This document shows, piece by piece, positions 54,972-64,000 of a stretch of 64,000 nucleotides of DNA (positions are counted from its first letter, which is position 1; every line of letters begins with the position of its first letter). The stretch is taken from contig NC_063452.1 in the NCBI RefSeq assembly GCF_020379485.1, forward strand, positions 55,829,377 to 55,893,376. Reading direction: 5' to 3'. Both the position numbers and the translations under genes were made by a program. A model generated the notes under the pieces. It did not search any database, was not told the origin of the DNA, and was given only the letters and a program-made list of their open reading frames with translations. Source of the DNA: Brassica napus. Lineage: Eukaryota > Streptophyta > Magnoliopsida > Brassicales > Brassicaceae.

Positions 54972-55559
54972 GTGGGCAACGGTTTCACTTGGTCTGTCGG
55001 TTTCACTTCAGATTCCCTAACGATTAATCAGGCTCCACAACCTCTTCCTACATCCCTTAGATTCAAATCTTGCATCTTGCTCTCAAGAGGCATTATTAAT
55101 CTCGAGGATGATAAATACGGTGTTTCTTGGCGCATCAATGATCTCTATGATGGAGCGGATGAGAAGTTAGTGATGCGTGTGTCTTGTACATTCAGGGGTA
55201 AACAGAAAGGCTTCACTTTCCGACATGTATCATACAAGCGTGACGACATGCCTTATCTTTATGGATGTGACGACCGTCTGTATACATTTGAAGATTGCCC
55301 TGGAGCCAAAGAAGCCACTTTCAGCGAGCTTGTGTTTGAGTTCAAAGTTTTTTATAAAAATTGGAAGGTGAAAGCTTGTGGTGTACAAATTTTGGAAGAC
55401 AAAGAAGAATCTGGACGCGATGAGGAGGAAAATGATGAAGCTGGTGATGCTGATAATGATGGGGTTGAGGAGGAAATAAAGGACGGTGTAGATAAAACTC
55501 AAGAAGGAGACGAATCTAGATGTGATGATGATGCAGAGACAAGAAGCAAGAATGAATGA
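54972..55559 (+). pseudogene. Duplicated C-JID and acidic-tail fragment of a TNL
   Basis: A 195-codon frame matches the last part of TNL2: SLTINQAPQPLPTSLRFKSC, FSELVFEFKVFYKNWKVKAC and an acidic tail with [19 protein letters not shown]. It begins inside the C-JID domain and lacks TIR, NB-ARC and LRR. Sequence 3' of it (55886-56045) also repeats the TNL2 3' flank, so a segment of about 1.25 kb was duplicated in tandem. It may be dead, or an alternative end of a longer TNL2 transcript; no splice path is obvious. Confidence 0.75.
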
Positions 55560-56100
55560 GGTTCAGCCTTCCGTAGATATAGGAAATTGTCATGTTGTTA
55601 TTTTTTTCTGTGATTCTGTGCAATTCAATTTTCCAAGAAGAGAAGCTCAATCTAAACACACCCAGGGACAATCAATTTGGGGTTTATTAAGGTTCCAAGA
55701 AAATAATTGGACTTTAACAGTAATAGCAATGTTGCGTTTGTAAGAACAATTTGTTTCAAGTTATTCGTTCATAAACATATGAAGATGCATGATTGTAGAT
55801 TTGGTAAAGGAAGAGCAAGAATCAGCATTGACTCGACCCAGAACCAGTCTCATTGAGGATAATATTAGGAATGTTTACGAGTCTATTACGATGGTTCACA
55901 TGAGAATGGAAAGTCCATATACCTTCATATTGAGTGTTCATTCAGTGGTGATTATGTAAAGCAGTTGCTTGCAAGCGCTGGATTTGATGTAAACTTTGGC
56001 TAGAAGTCCTAACTCTCTCCTACTCATATTGCGGGTCACTCCTATCACAACAAGTCACAACCTAAAGCTCAAAACGATGCAGTTTTCATCGAGAAAATCA
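55560..56100. other. Second copy of the TNL2 3' flank
   Basis: The stretch ACATGAGAATGGAAAGTCCA to GCTAGAAGTCCTAACTCTCC recurs here with small changes. A piece without a partner, with CACACCCAGGGACAATCAAT, lies between. No gene. Confidence 0.5.
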
Positions 56101-56179
56101 CAGAGCCCACGAAGTCAGTTCAGGCCCAACCCAAGACCAATGAAATTCAAACTTAGACTAGTCAACAGAACTCTTCAAC

Positions 56180-56576
56180 AGTCATAACAGATGAAAACAA
56201 AATCAGAGCTGGCGAAGAGAAGAGAAGAGGAAAAAGGATAGCGACTGAGTGTACTGAACTGAGAAGTGGTCCTGAACTGTACAACTCATTTCAAGCCCTT
56301 GGATGTCTAGGAGAAGAAGGATGATGACACGTCGATAGTGAACTAGGGCTTTCATCATTTACTATATAAGATTGGAGTGAGACATTGTAAAAGCTTAAGA
56401 AACAAGAAATAGAAATTACATTTTCAGAAATCTTATTTCTTCAACTTTCATGGTATCAGAGCACCATGGAAGCGCTTGAACTCTACAATCCTCCTTCACT
56501 CAAAATAGTAAACTCAGTTACAGTAAAACTCACAGAAAGAAACTACCTTCTATGGAAAAAACAGTTTGAAGCGTTT
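56180..56576 (+). mobile_element. Copia element, 5' end only
   Basis: A TATA-like TTTACTATATAAGATTGG near 56358 lies in an LTR ending TTCAACTTTCA at 56450. Directly after it comes TGGTATCAGAGC, the primer site complementary to initiator tRNA-Met used by copia elements, and a gag start (MEALELYNPPSLKIVNSVTV, then KLTERNYLLWKKQFEAFLKL). The frame stops where TNL3 sequence begins at about 56577. The left LTR border is not certain. Confidence 0.75.
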
Positions 56577-57415
56577 CTCAAGCTTTGAAAGCTGCCGCAA
56601 ATATAGCTGGCTATCACTCTCGCATCTGGTTCGTTCACTTTCACTTCCACTTCCACTTGCGTATTTAATTGTAGTTACTAGTTAAGAATTATGGAAAAGA
56701 ATAGAGTTAGGAGTTATGGAAAGCTCTCATTACAGTCATTAGTCATATAATATGGCTGTTGTGAGAAATATACTCCTGTCTTGTAATATTTAATACTCAT
56801 TGTATGATCTTGATACTAGAAGCTTCGTTTCTTGTTGACTGTTTTAATGGATCGCCTCTGTTTTTGTTAGGGACAATGAAGCTAAGATGATCGACAAAAT
56901 TTCCGGAGATGTTATGAAAGTGTTGGTGTTTACACCATCAAAAGATTTTGATGACTTTGTTGGCATGGAAGCTCGTATCAAGGAGATAAAGCTGTTGTTG
57001 AGCCAACAATCCGATGATGACGTTAAGATCATAGGGATCGTGGGTCCTGCTGGGATTGGTAAAACGAGCACTGCCAGAGTTTTGTACAACCGGTTCTCTC
57101 TTAATTTTGAGTTCAGCACGTTTATTGAGGATATCAGGGGGAGTAGTGAGATGCCTTCTCTCGGTGGCTCCCATCATAAGTATCAGTTGGATTACCAGAA
57201 AGAATTACTGTATAGGATTTTCAACCAAAAGGATATTAAGGTTGATCACTTGGGACTGGCTAAGCAAAGGCTAAGAGACAAAAGAGTGTTGATTGTTCTT
57301 GATGAAGTGGATTGCTTGTTGAAACTAGAGGCAATGGCAAACAAGCCTGATTGGTTTGGTCCCGGAAGTATGATTATCATTACAACCGAAGATAGAATTA
57401 AACCTTCTCAAACAA
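56577..57415 (+). pseudogene. TNL3, TNL fragment cut by two retrotransposons
   Basis: It begins within the end of a TIR exon (GCCGCAAATATAGCTGGCTA), has the short first intron and an NB-ARC exon from about 56874 with [19 protein letters not shown]-loop GPAGIGKTS and [11 protein letters not shown]. It ends at 57415, where an LTR starts. It is nearly identical to TNL1 and shares TNL1's altered stretch after ITTEDR (ATTAAACCTTCTCAAACAA). It is therefore a recent copy of the already damaged TNL1 type. Confidence 0.85.
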
Positions 57416-58738
57416 TGATATTCCGTGTTTTTAACGGTTTTAAACTCGTTTTGGAGCAATTAAATGGTCGGTTTTAATTAATGTTTTGGTCTATTTGATG
57501 CGTTTTGGTGTTCTTAAGTGTAATATGCAGGTTACTAGATAGCTTGAAAGAAAAGAACGCATTCGGGATTTATTCAGAAGCAAGATAGACCGAACAATGG
57601 ACCGAATGAAGTATTGATCGCACAGGACGTGGGATCGACCGATCCGGTCAATGTGGATCGACCGATCCTATGCTTTCATGCACTAGATCGACCGATCCGG
57701 TCTATGTGGATCGACCGATCTCAGGCTCTACGGGCTCCACACGCACAAACGAGCTTTTCACTCCTTTTTACCCACTCCCCTCAATAATTCAGAGAAGAAC
57801 TCGACCTTTGAGACTCAGAAAAGACCAGGGGCGACCAAGGAGGAGATTTACAAGTTCTAGAGAGAAGATTTGAGTGTTTTGTACTTGTTTTGGTGTGATT
57901 TGTGAAGATTTGTAAAGGAGTTCATCTCAAAACCATTTGGAGAAGATCTTCTGAACCTTTACTCTGTTTTAATACAATCTTATTATGTTTTCTTCATCAA
58001 AATCGTTTTGTTCTTGCTTAGTTATGTGTGAGTAGTCATCTAGTTGGGTTTAGGGGTTCTCATAGGGGATTTCTTGATGTTTTGATCCATAAAACATGTG
58101 TAGACTAAGGGATTACGTTTTGGTTCTTCATCTAATGGATTTCTTACTGCTTGAACTGAATTGATCACTTAGTTCATGATTTCAGATTGTTTGATGCACC
58201 GAAAGTGATTGTTTGAACTTCCGAAAATACTTTAGATGAGCAAAGTGTCCTTAACCCTCGGAAGTTGATGTTATTGCGCTTTGTGAACATATTGAACCTG
58301 TTCTTAATGCTTGTTTAGAAATTGAAACTCAGCGGAAGTTAGTGTGGAGATTTCTATAACATAGAGAATTAGCGCTACGGAAGTAGGTTAATTCTAATAT
58401 CGTGTTTGAGTTCTAGACGGTTCTTAATATATCCCTGTGTCTTCCATTAATTGTATCTTGATTAAAAAGAAATCCCTGAGAATTCCCAATGCCCAACGTT
58501 TGTTTTAAAATAGTTTTCAAATCGTTTAAATCATCTTTTTACATGCTTGTTTATGCTTTGTGACACTAGAGAAAATTAAATAAAAACCATCAAAAATATA
58601 TTTTGATTCGCTGTAGCTATTAACTTGTCTGCAACTCTACGTGTGATCATCGGTCCCTGTGGATTCGATCCCGTATTACTACTGCGTACTTTACTGTGCA
58701 CTTGCAGTTAGATAATCGGGTTAAAACTCGAGACATCA
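57416..58738 (+). repeat. 5' LTR of the Athila/Tat-type element
   Basis: It starts TGATATTCCGTGTTTTTAAC and ends CTCGAGACATCA, the TG...CA form, 1,323 bp long. Four exact copies of GATCGACCGATC lie at 57633, 57656, 57686 and 57709. The left border is defined by comparison with the unbroken sequence of TNL1 at 16757. Confidence 0.88.
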
Positions 58739-58740
58739 AG

Positions 58741-58764
58741 TTTTTGGCGCCGTTGCCGGGGACC
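58741..58764 (+). other. Primer binding site, tRNA-Asp type
   Basis: TTTTTGGCGCCGTTGCCGGG follows the LTR by two bases. This is the usual plant Athila/Tat primer site, complementary to the 3' end of tRNA-Asp. Confidence 0.85.
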
Positions 58765-58865
58765 ATTTGGTCACCCTAGAGTTAATGATCAGTTTAAGAC
58801 TATAGCATTTTCTTTATTTTGTCTAATGTTTCTGTCTTTCTCTTTCTGTTTGTGTTTTCAGGTGA

Positions 58866-60992
58866 ATGAGCGGATTTCATACTAGAAGCAAAGGATCATC
58901 GAATTTAATACCTTTGGAGTTAGAGCTCGGCCGCCTAGAGAGACAAGTGAAAAAGAAAAGACTTGAGTCCGCTGAAGAGGTTGAAATGGCTGAACACCAA
59001 GAAGACCAATTTCAGGACAACCCGCAAAATCCAATTCCTGTAAATGAACGAGAAGGCAACAATGCTGGTGATAATCAGCAGGCTGGTGTAGCTGCAAGAC
59101 AACAGGCTGGAGACTATGGCATGCCTAGGATGACGCTTGCACATTATGATACACCAGATGCATTCTATGCCGATCGTTCTGGGATTCGCCCACCTCCCAT
59201 TGAGAGAAGAGACTTTGAGATCAAGACTGGTCTCATTAATTTGGTGGAGAAAAATCCGTTTCATGGAAACCCGTCTGAGGACCCGATGTATCACTTGGAG
59301 CATTTTGAGCGAGTCTGTGACACCAGCAGACATAATGGAGTTCCTCAAGGCGCTTTGAAATGCAGGTTGTTCCCGTTTTCCTTAGCTGATAAAGCTATCA
59401 GATGGTTAAAGTCCATCCCTCCAGGATCTCTTACTACATGGGAAGAGACAAGAGCTGCTTTTCTACAGCATTTCTTCACCAAGTCAAGGTCCACATATCT
59501 GAGAAGCAGAATTGGAAGCTTTCAGCAACTTGATTCAGAAAGCTTTCATGAGGCTTGGGAGCGTTTCAAGGAGTACACACAGGACTGCCCTCACCATGGC
59601 TACACTGATGTGAGTTTGCTGAACATTTTCTATAATGGAGTTCATGAAGAGAGTCAAGATGCCATGGACACAGCAAGTAATGGTGATTTCATGACCAAGA
59701 CTGTTGAAGAAGCTTACACCTTGTTGAACAACCTGTCATCCAGCAAAGCAAACCGCAAGTCAAGGTTTGATACCAGCCAGAAGGGTGTTGGTTATGAATC
59801 CAAGAAGATAGATGAGTTGAATGCCAAGATTGAGATGCTTCTCAAGAGAGATCAGAAATCTGTGAAATTTGTGGAGGAGCAAGGCTATCGTTCCTCACAA
59901 GAAGCTGTTGGTGATGATTCAAGTGATATGCAGGCTGATGTGAACTACATTGGTGGTCAAGGAAACTACAACAGAGGCTACAATCAGAACCTTGGGTGGA
60001 ATCAAAATCAGCAAAATAATCTGTCTTACCGGAGCAACAATGTGGAGAATCCACAACATCAGTCCTACCCTCAGGCAGGAAACAGGCAGAACCAGAATCA
60101 GAACCAGAGTGTGTTCAACCAAGGATTTCAGAACAGAAATCAATATCAGGGGAACAACTAGGGCAACTCAGGATTTCAGCAAAGGCAGCACTACAACAAC
60201 TATCAGAATCAAGGAAATGCCTCTTCGTCACAGCCTTCTCAAGATAACGAAATTAAGAAGATGCTGCAAATGGTGCTAGAAGGTCAGAAGAATAGCACTG
60301 CAGAGATAAACACCAAGGTGGATAACATGTATGGAGAGCTTAATGGGAAGTTCGAAGCTTTGAACACCCATTTGAAAGTTTTGGAAAAGCAAGTTGCTCA
60401 AACCGCCTCCAGCAGCAGAACAGCACCTGGATTTCTACCAGGGAAGTCAGAGACGAATCCCAAGGAGTTTGTGAATGCTATAACACTTAGGAGTGGAAAA
60501 ACGATTGAGGAATCGAAAGAGAAAGAGATCGACTGATCTCAAGAACAGATCGACCGATCCAAGGGGAAGGAGATCGACCGATCCGGTCCATCTGGATCGA
60601 CCGATCCCGTGTCGACGAAGCCAAATTCCTCTGAACCTGAAGAGGTGTATGTGGCGCCTCCTGCTTATGTTCCTAAGGCTCCATACCCATCCAGACCAAG
60701 GCAGAAGATCAAAGAACGTGAGTACGAGAAGCTAAAGAACCTTGTTGGGGAGTTACATGTGAGATTGCCATTTGTTGAAGCGGTGAAGATGGTACCTTCT
60801 CTTAAAAGGTACATGAAGGAGATTCTTACCGATAAGATGAGCCTAGAGCGGGGTGTGTTGATGCTCAATGAGGAGTGTAGCGCAGTTCTACAAAATGTCA
60901 TGCCTAAAAAGCGTGAAGATCCGGAGCATTTGTTCTACCATGCCGCATTGGATCACTTACTTTTGAGAAGAGTCTCTGCGATCTGGGTTCAG
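58866..60992 (+). pseudogene. Athila/Tat-type gag
   Basis: The frame starts MSGFHTRSKGSSNLI and has the retrotransposon gag core (LKCRLFPFSLADKAIRWLKS; ESFHEAWERFKEYTQDCPHH) and a Gln/Asn-rich stretch. A TAG at 60159-60161 and a TGA at 60534-60536 interrupt it; both fit single C-to-T changes. After the second stop the frame continues through SEPEEVYVAPPAYVP and KMVPSLKRYMKEILTDKMSL to a stop at 60996-60998. The protein would form virus-like particles. Confidence 0.85.
60527..60606 (+). repeat. GATCGACCGATC repeats in gag
   Basis: Exact copies at 60548, 60572 and 60595 and a one-base variant at 60527. They encode IDRS repeats. The stretch around 60572-60607 resembles 57633-57668 in the LTR, with the same spacing of two motifs. 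Confidence 0.9.
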
Positions 60993-63900
60993 GAGTGAGC
61001 CTAATGCCTTTCTCTGTCTCTGAGAGGCTAGGCATGACGAACTACAAACCTACAAGGATCTCCTTGGTCCTTGCTGACCGATCAGTGCGAAGACCAGTCG
61101 GTGTACTAGAAAACATCCCTGTTGGTGTTGGAAAGGGATATGTGCTTACCGATTTTGTAGTTCTGGAGCTGGAAGAGGAACCTAAAGATCCTCTCATTTT
61201 GGGCAGACCGTTTTTAGCTACTGCTGGAGCCATGATTGATGTACAGAATGGGCATATAGACTTACGTCTAGGAGACATGGCGATGAGATACAATGTGGAG
61301 AAGGTGCTGAAAAATCCGACTATTGATGGACAGACTTTCTGGGTTGATACATTGACTGAACTGGTGGAGGAAATGGATGAAGAGTTGCACACTGATGATC
61401 CTCTACAAGTCGCATTGACCCAAAAGGAGAGTGAGTTCGGGTTCATGAACCAAGAAGTGGTTGGATTTTCTGAGATTTTGGATTCAGCCTCACCGATTGA
61501 GAAGCATGTCGCCTATGTCAGCCTTGAAGACTCAGGCACCGATAAAACCGTCAAACCGTCATCCTCCCAACCAGATTGGAGTGAGGAGAATGCTCCAAAG
61601 GTGGAACTTAAAGCCCTCCCAGCTGGGCTGAGGTATGCATTCTTGGGACCGAATTCCACATATCCTATTATTATTTGTGCTAACCTGAATAATGTGGAGA
61701 CCGCTTTGCTTCTTTCAAAATTGCGAAAGTATAGAAAAGCATTGGGGTACTCTTTGGATGATATTACAGGTATTTCTCCAGATCTTTGCATGCACAAGAT
61801 TCACTTGGAGGATGAGTCAAAGACGTCCATAGAGCACCAGCGAAGACTGAATCCCAAACTGATGGAAGTTGTGAAAAAGGAGATTCTAAAGCTGTTGAGT
61901 GCAGGGGTGATCTACCCAATTTCAGACAGCACTTGGGTGAGCCCGGTTCATGTGGTTCCTAAGAAGGGTGGCATCACTGTCATCACAAATGAGAAGGCTG
62001 AGCTGATTCCTACCAGAACAGTCACAGGGCATAGGATGTGCATTGACTACAGGAAGCTAAACTCAGCCACAAGGAAGGACCACTTCCCACTTCCTTTCAT
62101 TGACCAGATGCTGGAAAGACTAGCCAACCACCCCTACTACTGTTTTCTCGATGGCTACTCTGGGTTCTTTCAGATACCCATTCATCCAGACGACCAAGAG
62201 AAGACAACATTCACCTGTCCATACGGTACTTTTGCCTACAGGAGAATGCCCTTCGGATTGTGCAATGCTCCTGCAACTTTCCAGAGATGCATGATGTCGA
62301 TCTTTACTGATCTTATTGAGGACATTATGGAGGTTTTTATGGACGATTTCTCAGTCTACGGTTCTTCATTTAGCGACTGCCTTGCTAATCTGTGCAAGGT
62401 GCTGGAAAGATGTGAGGAGAAGAACTTGGTGCTAAATTGGGAGAAGTGCCATTTCATGGTGAAAGATGGCATTGTTTTGGGTCACAGGATATCAGAGCAG
62501 GGTATCGAGGTTGACAAAGCAAAGATTGAAGTTATGACCAGCCTACAGCCTCCCAGGACAGTGAGGGATATTCGGAGTTTTCTGGGACATGCCGGTTTCT
62601 ACAGGAGGTTTATCAAAGACTTCTCTATGATAGCGAGGCCACTCACCCGTCTGCTGTGCAAAGAAGCGAAGTTTGTTTTTGATGCTGACTGCCTCGCTGC
62701 GTTTCAGATTCTCAAGAAGTCTCTAGTCAGTGCTCCCATTGTGCAGCCACCAGATTGGGACTTGCCATTTGAAATAATGTGTGACGCAAGTGATTACGCG
62801 ATTGGAGCTGTTTTGGGGCAGAGAAAAGACAAGAAACTCCATGTGATCTATTATGCCAGCCGAACGCTTGATGATGCTCAAATCAAGTATGCTACCACTG
62901 AGAAGGAGTTGCTGGCAGTAGTTTATGCTTTCGAGAAGTTCAGGTCCTATTTGGTGGGCTCGAAAGTAATTGTGCACACAGATCATGCAGCCTTGAAGTA
63001 CCTGATGACGAAAAAAGATGCTAAACCGAGACTCTTAAGGTGGATCTTACTCCTACAGGAGTTTGATATTGAGATCAGAGACAAGAGAGGAGCAGAAAAT
63101 GGAGTGGCAGATCATCTTTCCCGAATGAGAGTGGAAGCTGAAACACCACTGGATGATACATTACCCGAGGAGAATGTCTATGTGATCACCTTGCTGGAGG
63201 ATGAGTATTTGGATCAGGCTGATTGCTGTGTCATGAGACAAATTCAGGATGAACTCCCATGGTTTGCAGACTTTGCAAACTACCTATGTGCTGAAATTGA
63301 ACCACCGAACCTGAAGGGGTATGAGAGGAAGAAGTTCATGAGAGATGTGAACCACTACTACTGGGATGATCCATTCCTCTACAAGAGATGCTCAGATGGT
63401 TTATTCAGGAGATGTGTTCTGGAGAATGAGATGCAAGGGATTCTTTTCCACTGCCACAGTTCAGAATACGCAGGCCATTTTGCAACATTCAAGACGGTTT
63501 CTAAGGTCCTGCAGGCTGGTTACTGGTGGCCTACACTTTTCAGAGACGCCCATGAGTTTGTCTCAAAGTGTGATGCATGTCAGCGGAAGGGCAACATCAG
63601 TAAGAGAAATGAGATGCCCCAAAATTTCATCCTTGAAGTTGAAGTTTTTGATGTATGGGGAATTGATTTTATGGGCCCTTTCCCATCTTCTTATGGAAAT
63701 GAGTACATCCTGGTTGCGGTAGATTATGTCTCCAAATGGGTGGAAGCAGTAGCCAGCAAGACAAATGACTCTAGTGTTGTCAAGAAAATGTTCAAGACAG
63801 TCATTTTTCCAAGATTCGGGATCCCGAGAGTGGTTATTAGTGATGGAGGCTCTCACTTCATCAACAAGACGTTCGATAAACTGCTGAAGAAACATGGAGT

Positions 63901-63994
63901 AAAGCATAAGGTAGCTACACCTTATCATCCTCAGACAAGTGGGCAGGTTGAAATATCGAACCGAGAAATCAAGGGATTTTGGAGAAGGCTGTAG
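60915..63994 (+). pseudogene. Athila/Tat-type pol (protease, RT, RNase H, integrase start)
   Basis: A one-base shift near 60920 parts gag from pol; the aspartic protease motif [10 protein letters not shown] lies at about 60977-61006 in the pol frame. RT is complete with [20 protein letters not shown] and the catalytic FMDDFSVYG; RNase H has [15 protein letters not shown] and [10 protein letters not shown]; the integrase zinc finger ([20 protein letters not shown]) and core ([20 protein letters not shown]) follow. A one-base loss near 63974 ends the frame at 63992-63994, before the final integrase glutamate region is finished. The protein would copy and insert the element; this copy cannot make it in one piece. 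Confidence 0.9.
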
Positions 63995-64000
63995 GCAAAA

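Larger units (their letters stand above)
57416..64000 (+). mobile_element. Ty3/gypsy Athila/Tat-type LTR retrotransposon, running past the window
   Basis: 5' LTR 57416-58738, primer site at 58744, gag and pol in order protease, RT, RNase H, integrase. The element is inserted into TNL3 after AACAA (57411-57415), which should be the 5-bp target duplication. Multiple stops and frameshifts make this copy non-autonomous. The 3' LTR is not in the window. Confidence 0.92.

Noticed and set aside
61042..61446. 134-codon minus-strand frame in the retrotransposon
   Set aside because: Antisense to the protease-RT region of pol; no independent features.

Overview
The window is plant nuclear DNA: split genes with GT-AG introns, very AT-rich intergenic DNA, cytosolic ribosomal protein S16, TIR-NB-LRR resistance genes and plant transposon families. 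Gene order places it in the Brassicaceae, most likely Brassica or a close relative. From memory of Arabidopsis chromosome 5, the left 20 kb follows the interval At5g18450 down to At5g18350: DREB2G, NUFIP, (GDSL gene missing), CNOT11, KLK/SRA1, DRE2, a PPR gene, RPS16C, then TNL genes. Family names below rest on recognition of the sequence; no database was searched.

Layout. 1-8.1 kb: the 3' part of a DREB2G-like gene whose stop has been displaced by a small hAT-like element, an intact NUFIP gene (minus) and an intact 12-exon CNOT11 gene (plus). 8.1-13.3 kb: AT-rich DNA with a 600-bp foldback, then relics of three neighbours: the last exon of KLK/SRA1, a DRE2 copy lacking its Fe-S half, and a frameshifted PPR tail. 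13.6 kb: intact intronless RPS16. 15.4-19.8 kb: TNL pseudogene 1 and a further NB-ARC scrap. This looks like gene loss in progress in one copy of a polyploid-derived block: informational genes are kept while neighbours decay.

19.9-47.3 kb is a nest of mobile DNA. It holds a 5.9-kb Helitron whose insertion point can be read from an unoccupied paralogous copy 1.6 kb away; a small minus-strand Helitron; three copies of a repeat with pol III-like boxes; a hAT element with a perfect 8-bp duplication; the 3' part of a copia element carrying about 1.2 kb of unrecognised coding-like sequence; and a proposed 13.6-kb Helitron that contains a second Helitron with a decayed helicase, an unrecognised 302-codon ORF, a 7.2-kb CACTA element with both ends and a TAA duplication, and a LINE RNase H remnant. 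The whole nest lies about 0.3 kb upstream of the only intact resistance gene.

47.5-57.4 kb: TNL2 (TIR, NB-ARC, LRR, C-JID, acidic tail; 1197 residues predicted) with a 3.3-kb first intron, a tandemly duplicated C-JID fragment behind it, a truncated copia 5' end, and TNL3, a fragment sharing a lesion with TNL1. 57.4 kb to the right edge: a Ty3/gypsy Athila/Tat-type element inserted into TNL3 (5' LTR, tRNA-Asp-type primer site, broken gag and pol), continuing past the window. A palindromic GATCGACCGATC motif is repeated in both its LTR and its gag region.

The working genes are housekeeping (snoRNP assembly, mRNA deadenylation, translation) plus one immune receptor; the rest is decaying genes and transposons. 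No wholly new system is evident. The strongest unusual items are the Helitron empty site, the regulatory-looking internal repeat array of the CACTA element, the shared LTR/gag motif, and an apparent duplication of the catalytic-glutamate helix in the TIR domain.
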